Made by a program: the position numbers and the translations under genes
Notes under the pieces: generated by a model
Seen by the model: only the letters and a program-made list of their open reading frames with translations
What the model was told of the DNA's origin: nothing
The model's database searches: none
Source: Theropithecus gelada
Lineage: Eukaryota; Chordata; Mammalia; Primates; Cercopithecidae
Assembly: GCF_003255815.1 (NCBI RefSeq)
Contig: NC_037671.1
Coordinates: forward strand, 156,170,645-156,234,644
Length of the DNA: 64,000 nucleotides
Reading direction: 5' to 3'
Part shown: positions 34,889 through 46,468 of the stretch, in pieces
How the letters are laid out: each line of letters starts with the position of its first letter
How positions within the stretch are numbered: position 1 is the stretch's first letter

Positions 34889-37240
34889 TTTTTTTTATTA
34901 TTATTATTATACGTTAAGTTCTAGGGTACATGTGCACAATGTGCAGGTTTGTTACATATGTATACATGTGCCATGTTGGTGTGCTGCACCCATTAACTCG
35001 TCATTTGCATTAGGTATATCTCCTAATTCCCACCTATGAGTGAGAACATGCAGTATTTGGTTTTCTGTTCTTGTGACAGGTTGCTGAGAATGGTGGTTTC
35101 CAGCTGTATCCATGTCCCTACATGGATGTCCATGTTCCTTATTTTGCTCGTTAGTTGATGCAGTTTCTTCCTAACATTGATGGTCTGTACATTTTGGCAT
35201 GTTTTTGCAATGGCTGGTACTGGTTGTTCCTTTCCATGTTTAGTGCTTCCTTTAGGGTCTCTTGTAGGGCAGGCCTGGTGGTGACAAAATCTCTAAGCAT
35301 TTGCTTGTCTGTAAAGGATTTTATTTCTCCTTCACTTGTGAAACTTAGTTTGGCTGGATATGAAATTCTGGGTTGAAAATTCTTTTCTTTAAGAATGTTG
35401 AATATTGGCCCCCACTCTCTTCTGGCTTGTAGAGTTTCTGCCAAGAGATCTACTGTTAGTCTGATGGGCTTCCCTTTGTGGGTAACCTGACCTTTCTCTG
35501 TGGCTGCCCTTAACATTTTTTCCTTCATTTCAACTTTGGTGAATCTGACAATGATGTGTCTTGGAGTTGCTCTTCTCAAGGAGTATCTTTGTGGCGTTCT
35601 CTGTATTTCCTGAATTTGAATGTTGGCCTGCCTTACTAGGTTGGGGAAGTTCTCCTGGATGATATCCTGCAGAGTATTTTCCAACTTGGTTCCATTTTCC
35701 CCGTCACTTTCAGGCACACCAATCAGATGTAGATTTGGTCTTTTCACATAATCCCATATTTCTTGGTGGCTTTGTTCATTTCTTTTTACTCTTTTTTCTC
35801 TACACTTCTCTTCTCGCTTCATTTCATTCATCTGATCTTCAATCGCTGATATTCTTTCTTCCAGATGATCGAGTCAGTTACTGAAGCTTGTGCATTTGTC
35901 ACGTAGTTCTCATGTTATGGTTTTCATCTCTATCAGTTCTTTTAAGGACTTCCCTACATTGGTTATTCTAGTTAGCCATTCGTCAAATCTTTCTTCAAGG
36001 TTTTTAATTTCTTTGCGCTGGTTACGTAGTTCTTCCTTTAGCTCTGACAAGTTTGATCGACTGAAGCCTTCTTCTCTCAACTCGTCAAAGTCATTCTCCA
36101 TCCAGCTTTGTTCTGTTGCTGGCAATGAGCTGCCTTCCTTTGGAGGGGGAGATGAGCTCTGATTTTTTGAATTTCCAGCTTTTCTGCACTGCTTTTCCCC
36201 CATCTTTGTGGTTTTATCTGCCTTTGGTCTTTGATGATGATGATGTACTGATGGGGTTTTGGTGTGGGTGTCCTTTCTGTTTGTTAGTTTTCCTTCTAAC
36301 AATCAGGACTCTCAGCTGTAGGTCTGTTGGAGTTTGTTTGAGGTCCACTCTAGACCCTGTTTGCCTGGGTATCAGCAGCAGAGGCTGCAGAAGATAGAAT
36401 ATTGCTGAACAGCGAGTGCTGCTGTCTGATTCTTGCTCTGGAAGCTTCGTCTCAGGGGTGTACCTTGCCGTGTGAGGTGTGAGGTGTCGGACTGCACCTA
36501 GTGGGGGATGTTTCCCAGTTAGGCCACTCAGGGGTCAGGGACCCACTTGAGCAGGCAGTCTGTCCGTTCTCAGATCTCAACCTCCATGCTGGGAGATCCA
36601 CTGTTCTCTTGAAAGCTGTCAGATAGGGGCATTTCCCTCTGTCGAAGTTTCTGCTGCTTCTTGTTTAGCTATGACCTTTCCCCAGATGAGGATCCTACAG
36701 AGGCAGGCTGGCCTCCTTGAGCTGTGGTGGGCTCCACCCAATTCGAGCTTCCAGGAGGCTTTGTTTACCTACTTAAGCCTCAGCAATGGCGGGCGCCACT
36801 CCCCCAGTCTCGCTGTCACCTTGCAGTTAGATCTCAGACTGCTTTGCTAGCAATGAGGGAGGCCTCGTGGGCGTGGGACCCTCCAGGCCAGGTGTGGGAT
36901 ATAATCTCCTGGTGTGCTGTTTGCTAAGACCCTTGGTAAAGGACAGTATTAGGGTGGGAGTTACCCGATTTTCCAGGTGTTGTGTGTCTCAATTTCCTTT
37001 GGCTAGGAAAAAGAATTCCCTTCCCCCTTGTGCTTCCCAGGTGAGGTGATGCCTCGCCCTGCTTCAACTCTTGCTGGTCAGGCTGCACCCATGGTCCAGC
37101 GCCAACTGTCTGACACGACCCAGTGAGATGAACCTGATACCTCAGTTGAAAATGCAGAAATCACCCGTCTTCTGTGTTGCTCACGCTGGGAGCTGGAGAC
37201 TGGAGCTGTTCCTATTCGGCCACCTTGGGTGTCCCCGTAT
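34889..37240 (-). mobile_element. L1PA lacking ORF2
   Basis: Antisense L1PA with both natural ends: the 3'UTR after a TTA-rich tail at 34889-34912, and a 5' end at 37207-37240 whose reverse complement contains 'GGCCGAATAGGAACAGCTCC'. The text jumps at about 35133 from the 3'UTR to the ORF1/ORF2 spacer, so about 4 kb (all of ORF2) is missing. A short filler that is not L1 text sits at the joint. It retains a nearly complete ORF1. Confidence 0.88.
35190..36203 (-). pseudogene. L1 ORF1 pseudogene (RNA-binding protein)
   Basis: Decayed copy of L1 ORF1p, the trimeric coiled-coil RNA chaperone that packages L1 RNA in the cytoplasm. The N-terminal part (from the MGEKQ start near 36203) and the C-terminal 214 residues lie in different frames, so a frameshift near 35840-35910 breaks it. 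RRM and C-terminal domain text such as LENTLQDIIQENFPN and RREWGPIFNILKEKNF is well preserved. The normal stop after AKM is a tyrosine codon (35187-35189), extending the frame by 12 residues. Not functional as it stands. Confidence 0.88.
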
Positions 37241-38165
37241 CTTTTAATTTTTTATGTTATTTTTTGTTAAGCCAATGTCATTAATTTTGATGCAGACAAA
37301 TGTATAATCTTTTCCTTTACGTTATGTGAATTTTACATCTTATTTAAGAGAAACTTTCTTACCCCCAAAGCCACAATGATATTTTCTTCTAAAATGTTTG
37401 AAGTTTTATATTGAAATGTAGGTCTATGATACACCTAGAGATAGTATCTGTGTTGGTGGTGTGAAGTGAGCTCTAATTTCATATTTTTCCATATGGATAA
37501 CTAACTGCCATAGCACACCTCAAACCCACTGATTATTACTGCCACCTCTGCCATACACTCAATAACCAAATACATATGAATCTGCCTCTGGGCTATCTCT
37601 TTTCTTTCATTTGTTTATCTTTCCTTTCTTGTCATATTTGCTTAATTTTTATAGATTTGTAAATCTTATTACCTAGTAGGGTATGTCTTGATCTTATTCA
37701 GTACTGTTTTTTTGTATTCTTGACTCTTTATTTCTTTAAGGTAGATTTTAAGGTGAATTTTAAAGCTCTACCAAATCCTGTTGGTATTCTTATTGGAATT
37801 ACATTACGTTTGTAGATTAATCTGAAAGAACCATTATGTTTTGATAACCCAAACATGAACATATACCTCTCTCTATTTATTTGCCTACTTTAATATTTTT
37901 CAGCAAAATTTACAATTTTCTCCACAAGTAATGCATGTATTTTATTCAGATTATTTCTAAAGTCCTTGTATTTCAAAACTTCATCTTTTAACTCTCTCTT
38001 GCTGATATGTAAATATGCAGATGAGTTTTATATATTGTTCTTATATTCATCAGTCTTGCTGAATTCTCTCCTTAGGTCTCACAAGTGGACAGTAGATTTT
38101 CTTGGACTTTCTATGCAGACAACTATAACGTCTATGAAAATGTTTGTTTTTTGTAAAAAATCTTT

Positions 38166-39305
38166 GTCTTCGTCTATTTCATACAGCAATAACAAAATGC
38201 CATAGAGTGGATAATTTTTAAAGAAGAAAAATTTTATTTGTTTGCTTTTTATTTTGTTATTGATACATAATTGTACATATTTATGGGGTACATGAGATAG
38301 TTTGATACATGCATACAATGTGTAATTATCAAATCAAGGTAACTGAGATATCCATCACCTTAAATATTTATTTTTTCTCTAGGTTGGGAACATTCTAAAT
38401 CTTTTCTTCTAACTATTTTGAAACATATTATACACTTTTGTTAACTATAGTCACTCTATTATGCTATCAATCACTAGAACTCAGTTCTTCTAACTATATT
38501 TTTGTAGCCATTGACCGACTTCTCTTTATGTTCCTCTCCCTCCTACCTTCCCAGACTCTGGTAACCATCATTCTGCTCTCTACCTCCATGCGATCAATTT
38601 TTTTTAGCTCCCACATTTGAGTGAAACTATGTGACATTTGTTCATGTCTTATTTATTCCACTTAACATTATGTTCTACAGTTCCATCCTTGTTGTCTCCA
38701 ATGACAGGAGTTCATTCTTTTTTATGGCTGTATAATATTTCATTGTGTATATATGCCATGTTTTCTTTTTCCACTCATCTGTTGATGGATACTTACATTG
38801 ATTCTGCATTTTTGCAACTGGGAATAGTGCTGCAATAATCATAAGAGTGAAGAGATCTCTCTGATATACTGATTTCCTTTTTTATTGGATATATACCCAG
38901 CAGTAGGATTGCTGGATCACATGGTAGTTCCATTTTTAGTTTTTTGAGGAACCGTTATACTATTTTCCATAGTTGCTTTACTGATTTACATTCCCACTGA
39001 CAATGCACAAGCAAAGAACAAAAAGGTATTTCTCATAGTTCTAGAGACTGGGAAGTCCAAAATCACAGTTTCAGTATCTGGTGTGGCTATTCTTACTGTG
39101 TCCTCCCATAGTGTAAGCAGAAGAACAAGAGAAGATGACTGTTGTCTCCTCACATGGCAGAAGAGTGGAAGAGAGAGAACCCACTCCCACAAACCCTTTA
39201 TATGATGGCATTCCTCCATTCCCATTAGGCCCCACCTGCTAACGCTGTTGCATTGGGAATTAAGTTTCCAATACATAAATTTTGGAAAACACTTTCAAAC
39301 CACAG
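38166..39305 (-). mobile_element. MaLR-like LTR split by an L1 3' end
   Basis: 'CATACAGCAATAACAAAATGCC' (about 38182) and, after the gap, 'AGTTCTAGAGACTGGGAAGTCC' through 'CACTTTCAAACCACAGCA' are two parts of one antisense LTR. 38240-39012 is the inserted L1. Confidence 0.7.
38240..39012 (-). mobile_element. L1 3'-end insertion
   Basis: Antisense L1 3'UTR and ORF2 end ('TTATGGGGTACATGAGATAG' onward), 5'-truncated. The flanks AAAGAAGAAAAATTTTATTT (38220-38239) and 'AAAGAACAAAAAGGTATTT' (39013-39031) look like one diverged target duplication. Confidence 0.75.
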
Positions 39306-39358
39306 CAATCCTTATGTATTGTAAATAATATATATACTAGATATAGTACTATATATAC

Positions 39359-39676
39359 GGGGCATGGTGGCTCATGCCTGTAATCCCAGCACTTTGGGAG
39401 GCCGAGGCCAGTGGGTCACTTGAGAAACATATTATACACTTTTGTTAACTAGGAGTACGAGACCCGCTTGGCCAACACAATGAAATCCTGTCTCTACTAA
39501 AAATACAATAAAATTAGCTGGGCATGGTGGCATGTGCTTGTAGTTCCAGCTACTCAAGAGGCTGAGGCATGAGAATCCCTTGAATCCGGGAGGTGGAGGT
39601 TGCAGTGAGCTGAGATAGCGCCACTGCACTCCAGCCTGGGTGACAGAGTGAGATTCTGTCTTTTAAAAAAAAAACA
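39359..39676 (+). mobile_element. Alu carrying a foreign 28-bp patch
   Basis: Complete plus-strand Alu (S type) from 'GGGGCATGGTGGCTCATGCC' to an A tail, except that the 'GAGGTCAGGAG' site in its left arm is replaced by 28 bases matching the L1 about 1 kb upstream. Confidence 0.9.
39424..39451. repeat. 28-bp copied patch in the Alu
   Basis: Exact match to 38420-38447 in the L1 3' region; it displaces about four Alu bases ('GTCA'). Confidence 0.9.
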
Positions 39677-41658
39677 AGCCCCACAAATATATATTCTTTA
39701 CTAATTTAAGAAAGAAAGTTCCCTTACACCTATAAAAAGATTGCTAAAACATTCCATCATCACTGGAAATTAAATTTTCTCTAGTGCTTTTTTCCTGCAT
39801 GTACTTAGATTTTTTTCTTCAATCTGTTATTGTGATGACTTACATTCATGGATGTGGTAAATTACGGTAATAGATTTGATCAGTTTTCTCATATGTAAAT
39901 ACAGAAAATAATCTTTACTTTGTGGCATTTTTGTGATGTTTAAATTAGAGAGCATCTATGAAAAATTGCCAGGCAGGCAAAAAATAAAGGCCTACCCTTT
40001 CTTGTTCCCCTGCAGATCCTCTCTCCCCTCTGGCTCTCTGCCCTGTGACTATGTTAATGGTCACTGGGCTCTCTTGTTTTTGTTTCTGGTTAAGTTCAGC
40101 CGATGCAAAATGGCAGCAAACTATTGAAAGATTGGAGGAAGGTGAAGTTGGAGTATTTATTCCTCCAACCATCTCCTTGCTAGGCTACAGCATGTTGTCT
40201 TCATCCTTCTACAGATGACCTTAGCTCCTATCATGCAGTCCTCTGTCTACAGCTGTCTGGTCCAGATTCTGCTAACCACATTTTGCGCCTGCCTCTTTGG
40301 GCAGGTGACAGATCTCCTCTCTTACCCACAGTTACTAGCCTCTGAGCGATACTCCATTTCACACTGGTTTCCTTAATTAAACTCTGCCCACACCTTTGTG
40401 AATTGTCCCTTTACTTCACTGTCCTTAAATTGTTTATTTTGTGCCTGTGTTTTGTGCTAGCAACCAAATACAGAGATAAGTAGGTTATTCATTTCATCCC
40501 ACTATAACCTGGATATGGATGTGGATGGTTTTAAAATCAAGTATTTCTGCTCAGTTGAACATCTATTTAAGTCCTGGGTGATTTAAATGATTAGATCAAT
40601 AATTATTATCTTTAATGGTGTCAAAATTTTTTTTCTGTTATCAATCATTTGGACTACTTGCAGTTTTCAAATCAGAGTTAAATAAGCAATGTATATAAAA
40701 AGGCTAGCACAATCCTTTAGGCGTTATAAGGACGATAACATTTGCTTTGTTTAAAAGAAAGAATGAAAGGGTTACAAAAGGGGTTCAGAAGTAGAAATTT
40801 GAGCTATTGCAATAATTTTGAAGTTCACTGTGTTTGCAAACCCAATATTACCTCCATTCTGTGATATTATTATGGAAATTACTGAGCAGAAGTCAGATCT
40901 GGAAAGCAAAGATATGGGAAATTATTTAACATATCAAAAGGAGCCCACATCTACTCTAATTTTCTTCTTGGTTATGCCAACAATCTTTCTCATTTTGGAA
41001 TGTCTTCTGTAAGTTTTGTAAAAGGTCATAGACTACATAATGGTCCAGGTAGAGGCTAAGAAAGAGCTGGGGAATGATTGAATCAGCCCAGTGAGAAAAC
41101 TGTAGCGATTATTCATTTGATGATGTTATTGCTTCTATATTTTGAATTATGTAAGATTTTTTTAAAAGTTAAGGTGAATTTTAAAGTCCAAGGTACTGGA
41201 GACTACAGTTTTTAAGCTCTTTTTTGGGGGGGTAAAAAAAACTTTGGGAAAAATAATAATTCAAAACAATAATTCAGAGGTCCATCTCTTCTTCAGTGTT
41301 TAAAATGCTGTATTTTAACAAGGTACAATACAGGGTCCTATTTAGGGAAATAGACAATATGATATTACTGAATTTGGTTATTTGCAGGAATAGTCAAAAT
41401 ACATAGTTTCAAAATAGACCCTAAATATAGGCTCCCATTATTGGATTTTGCACATTCCATCTTCCTACCAGTAATACTAGAAGTAATAGTGACTTTTGTT
41501 TAACAACAAATATAGAAGCTTTAAAAATTACATAAATATAAACCAAATAGAAAACAAAGAATGTAGCGATTCTTTGAATTGGCTCATTTAAAATCCCTCC
41601 ACAGCATTCCATTGTGCCTTCCTATTACGTAAAACAATTGTGTTTCCCAGTCTTTCTT
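39677..41658. other. Unassigned non-coding sequence
   Basis: No supported gene. About 40180-40440 ('CCACACCTTTGTGAATTGTCCC' and neighbours) looks like an old interspersed repeat I cannot name. The rest is unique-looking AT-rich DNA. Confidence 0.5.
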
Positions 41659-41672
41659 AAAAGTAGCATTCC

Positions 41673-44600
41673 TTTTTTATGGCTGTATAGTATTCCATGG
41701 TGTATATGTGCCACATTTTCTTAATGCAGTCTATCGCTGATGGACAATTGGGTTGGTTCCAAGTCTTTGCTATTGTGAATAGTGCTGCAATAAACATAAG
41801 TGTGCATGTGTCTTTATAGCAGCATGACTTATAATCCTTTAGGTATGTACCCAGTAATGGGATCACTGGGTCAAATGTTATTTCTAGTTCTAGCTCCTTG
41901 AGGAATCGCCACACTATCTTCCACAATGGTTGAACTACTTTATACTCCCATCAACAGTATAAAAACATTCCTATTTCTCCACATTCTCTCCAGCATCTGT
42001 TGTTTCCTGACTTTTTAATGATTGCCATTCCAACTGGTGTGAGATGGTATCTCATTGTGGTTTTGATTTGCATTTCTCTGATGACCAGTGATGATGAGCA
42101 TTTTTTCATGTGTCTGTTGGCTGCATAAATGTCTTTTTTTGACAAGTGTCTGCTCATATCCTTTGCCCACTTTTTGATGGGATCATTTGTGTTTTTTTCT
42201 TGTAAATTTGTTTGAGTTCTTTGTAGATTCTGGATATTTGTCCTTTGTCAGATGGGTAGATTGCAAAACTTTCTCCCATTCTGTAGGTTGCCTGTTCACT
42301 CTGATGGTATTTTCTTTTGCTTTGCAGAAACTCTTTAGTTTAATTACATCCCATTTGTCAATTTTGGCTTTTGTTGCCATTGCTTTTGGTGTTTTAGTCA
42401 TGAAGTCCTTGCCTATGCCTATGTCCTGAATGGTATTGCCTAGATTTTCTTCTAGGGTTTTTATGGTTTTAGGTCTAACATTTAAGTCTTTAATCCATCT
42501 TGAATTAATTTTTGTATAAGGTGTAAGAAAGGGATCCAGTTTCAGTTTTCTACATATGGCTATCCAATTTTCCCAGCACCATTTATTAAATAGGGAATCC
42601 TTTCCCCATGTCTTGTTTTTGTCCGGTTTGTCAAAGATCAGATGCTTGTAGATGTGTGGTATTATTTCTGAGGCCTCTATTCTGTTCCATTGGTCTATAT
42701 CTCTGTTTTGGTACCAGTACCATGCTGTTTTGGTTACTATCGACTTGTAGTATAGTTTGAAGTCAGGTCGCATGATGGCTCCAGCTTTGTTCGTTTGGCT
42801 TACGATTGTCACAGCAATGTGTGCTTTTTTTTTTTTTTTTTGGTTTCATATGAACTTTAAAGTAGTTTTTTCCAATTCTGTGAAGAAAGTCATTAGTAGC
42901 TTGATGGGGATGGCATTGAATCTATAAATTATTTGGGCAGTATGGCCATTTTCATGATATTGATTCTTCCTATCCATGAGCATGGAATGTTCTTTCATTT
43001 GTTTGTGTCCTCTTTTATTTCATTGAGCAGTGATTTGTAGTTCTCCTTGAAGAGGTCCTTCATATCCCTTGTAAGTTGGATTCCTAGGTTTTTTATTCTC
43101 TTTGTAGCAATTGTGAATGGAAGTTCATTCATGATTTGGCTCTCTGTTTGTCTGTTATTGGTGTATAGGAATGCATGTGATTTTTGCAGATTGATTTTGT
43201 ATCCTGGGACTTTGCTGAAGCTGCTTATCAGGTTAAGGAGATTTGGGGCTGAGACGATGGGGTTTTCTAAATATACAATCATGTCATCTGCAAACAGGGA
43301 AAATTTGACTTCCTCTTTTCCTAATTGAATACCCTTTATTTCTTTCTCTTACCTGATTGCCTTGGCCAGAACTTCCAACATTATGTTAAATAGGACTGGT
43401 GAGAGGGCATCCCTGTCTTGTGCTGGTTTTCAAAGGAAATGCTTCTGATTTTTGCCCATTCAGTATGATATTAACTGTGGGCTTGTCATAAATGTCTCTT
43501 ATTATTTTGATATATGTACCATCAATACCTAGTTTATTGAGAGTTTTTAGCATGAAGGGCTGTTGAATTTTGTTGAAGGCCTTTCTGCATCTATTGAGAT
43601 AATCATCTGGTTTTTGTCGTTGGTTCTGTTTGTGTGATGGGTTACGTTTATTGATTTGGGTATGTTGAACCAGCCTTGCATCCCAGGGATGAAGCTGGCT
43701 CGATCGTGGTGGATAAGCTTTTTGATGTGCTGCTGGATTCAGTTTGCCAGCATTTTATTGAGGATTTTTGCATCAATGTTCATCAAGGATATTAGTTTAA
43801 AATTATCTTTTTTTGTTGTGTTTCTGCCGGGCTTTGGTATCAGGATGATGCTGGCTTCATAAAATGAATTAGGGAGGATTCTCTCTTTTTCTATTGGTTG
43901 GAATAGTTTCAAAAGGAATAGTACCAGCTCCTCTTTGTACCTCTGGTGTAATTTGGCTGTGAATCCGTCTGGTCCTGAACTTTTTTTGGTTGGTAGGCTA
44001 TTAATTATTGCCTCACTTTCAGAGCCTGTTATTGATCTATTCAGAGATTAAACTTCTTCCTGGTTTAGTCTTGAGAGAGTGTATGTGTCCAGGAATATAT
44101 ACATTTCTTATAGATTTTCTAGTTTATTGTGTATAGTATTCTCTGGTGGTGGTTTGTATTTCTGTGGGATCGGTGGTGATATCCCCTTTATCATTTTTTA
44201 TTGTGTCTATTTGATTCTCCTCTTTTTTATTCTTTATTAGTCTTCCTAGTGTCCTATCAATTTTGTTGATCTTTTTAAGAAAAATCCAGCTCCTGGATTC
44301 ATTGTTTTTGAAGGGTTTTTTGTGTCTCTATCTCATTCAGTTCTGCTCTGATCTTAGTTATTTCTTGCCTTCCACTAGCTTTTGAATTTGTTTGCTCTTG
44401 CTTCTCTAGTTCTTTTAATTGTGATGTTAGGGTGTCAATTTTAGATCTTTCCAGCTTTCTCTTGTGGGCATTTAGTGCTATAAATTTCCCTCTACACACT
44501 GCTTTAAATGTGTCCCAGAGATTCTGGTACATTGTGTCTTTGTTCTCATTGGTTTCAAAGAATATCTTTATGTCTGCCTTCATTTCGTTATTTACCCGGT

Positions 44601-45378
44601 AGTCATTCAGGAGCAGGTTGTTCAGTTTCCATGTAGTTGTGTGGTTTTGAGTGAATTTCTTAATCCTGAGTTCTAATTTGATTGCACTGTGGTCTGAAAG
44701 ACAGTTTGTTGTGTTTTCTGTTCTTTTACATTTGCTGAGGAGTGCTTTACTTCCAACTATGTGGTCAATTTTGGAATAGTGCGATGTGGTGCTGAGAAGA
44801 ATGTATATTCTATTGATTGGGGCTGGAGAGTTATATAGATGTCTGTTAGTTCTGCTTGGTGCAGAGCTGAGTTCACGTTCCGGGATATCCTTGTTAACCT
44901 TCTGTTTTGTTGATCTGTCTAATATTGACTGTGGGGTGTTAAAGTCTCCCATTATTATTGTGTGGGAGTCTAAGTCTTTTTGTAGGTCTCTAAGGATTTG
45001 TTTTGTGAATCTGGGTGCTCCTGTATTGGGTTCATGTATATTTAGAATAGTTAATTGTTCTTCTTGAATTGATCCCTTTACCATTATGTGTGGCTTTCAT
45101 GTCTCTTTTGATCTTTGTTTGTTTAAAGTCTGTTTTGTCAGAGACTAGGATTGCAACCCTTGCTTTTTTTTTTGTTTTCCATTTGCTTAGTAGATCTTCC
45201 TCCAACCCTTTATTTTGAGCCTATGAGTGTGACTGCACGTGAGATGGGTCTCCTGAATACAACATACTGAGAGGTCTTGACTCTTTATCCAATTTGCCAG
45301 TCTGTGTCTTTTAATTGGGGCATTTAGCCGATTTACATTTAAGGTTAATATTGTTATGTATGAATTTGATCCTGTCAT
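41673..45378 (-). pseudogene. L1 ORF2 pseudogene in the inverted part
   Basis: Decayed ORF2p, the endonuclease and reverse transcriptase of L1. It starts with MTGSNSYITILTLNVNRLN near 45378. The endonuclease region keeps IIMGDFNTPQS, and the reverse-transcriptase FADD box is still coded at about 43271-43282. Several frameshifts and stops split it into blocks (44299-45084, 42995-43282, 42183-42812, 41657-41926). The last residues are not here: the inversion breakpoint falls after YTAIKK, and the final codons lie on the opposite strand at 47439-47525. Confidence 0.88.
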
Positions 45379-45441
45379 TATGATGCTAGCTGGTTATTTT
45401 GCCCGTTAGTTGATGCAGTTTCTTCCTAGCATTGATGGTCT

Positions 45442-46468
45442 TTACAATTTGGCATGTTTTTGCAGTGGCTGGTACTGGTTGTTCCTTTCCATGTTTAGTG
45501 CTGCCTTCAGGAGCTCTTGTAAGGCAGGCCTGGTAGTGACAAAATCTCTCAGCATTTGCTTGTCTGTAAAGGATTTTATTCCTCCTGCGCTTATGAAGCT
45601 TAGTTTGGCTGAATATGAAATTTTGGTTTGAAAATTCTTTTCTTTAAGAATGTTGAATATTGGCCCCCACTCTCTTCTAGCTTGTAGAGTTTCTGCCAAG
45701 AGATCCACTGTTAGTCTGATTGACTTCCCTTTGTGGGTAACCCGACCTTTCTCTCTGGCTGCCCTTAACACTTTTTGCTTCATTTCAACCTTGGTGAATC
45801 TGATGATTAAGTTTCTTGGAGTTGCTTTTCTTGAGGAGTATCTTCGTGGTGTTCTCCGTATTTCCTGAATTTGCATATTGGCCTGTCTTGCTAGGTTGGG
45901 GAAGTTCTCCTGGATAATATCCTGAAGAGTGTTTTCCAATCTGGTTCCATTCTCCCCATCACTTTCAAGTACACCAATCAAAAGTAGATTTCGTCTTTTC
46001 ACATAGCCCCATATTTCTTGGAGGCTTTGTTCATTTCTTTTTACTCTTTTTTCTCTAAACTTCTCTTCTTGCTTTATTTCTTTAATTTGATCTTCAATCA
46101 CTGATACTCTTTCTTGCCCTTGATTGAACAGGCTATTGTAGCTTGTGCATGTGCCACGTAGTTCTCGTGCCATGGTTTTCAGCTCCATCAGGTCATTTAA
46201 GTTCTTCTCTACACTGTTTATTCTAGTTAGTCACTCATCTAATCTTTTTTCAAGGTTTTTAGCTTCCTTGCGATGGGTTTGAACATCCTCCTTTAGCTCA
46301 AAGAAGTTTTTTTACTACGGACCTTCTGAAGCCTATTTCTATCAGCTTGTCAAAGTCATTCTCTGTCCTTCTTTGTTCTATTGCTGGCGAGCAGCTGTGA
46401 TCCTTTGGAGGAGAAGAGGCACTCTGGTGTTTAGAATTTTCAGCTTTTTTACTCTGGTTTCTCCCCAT
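45442..46468 (-). pseudogene. L1 ORF1 pseudogene in the inverted part
   Basis: L1 ORF1p remnant. It starts MGRNQSKKAENSK at 46468 and ends QPLQKHAKL at about 45445. The coiled-coil N-terminus is broken by a frameshift around 46200-46300; the 248-codon block 45442-46188 keeps the RRM and C-terminal domains (EIWGYVKRRNLLLIGV, RREWGPIFNILKEKNF). Upstream, 46560-47438 is the L1 5'UTR. Confidence 0.88.

Larger units (their letters stand above)
26590..38160 (-). mobile_element. Ancient L1 (L1ME grade), host of nested L1s
   Basis: Three pieces of one old antisense L1 can be read in order: 26590-27510, 34588-34888 and 37241-38160. The first join is secured by the 13-bp duplication flanking the inserted L1 (27499-27511 and 34588-34600); the second is placed by continuity of ORF2 text. 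The element is highly diverged, with no usable frame. Confidence 0.75.

Noticed and set aside
34889..37240. Spliced-L1 retrocopy (intron-like loss of ORF2)
   Set aside because: The junction does not fit GT...AG splicing of the L1 consensus and contains filler bases, so splicing is not supported.
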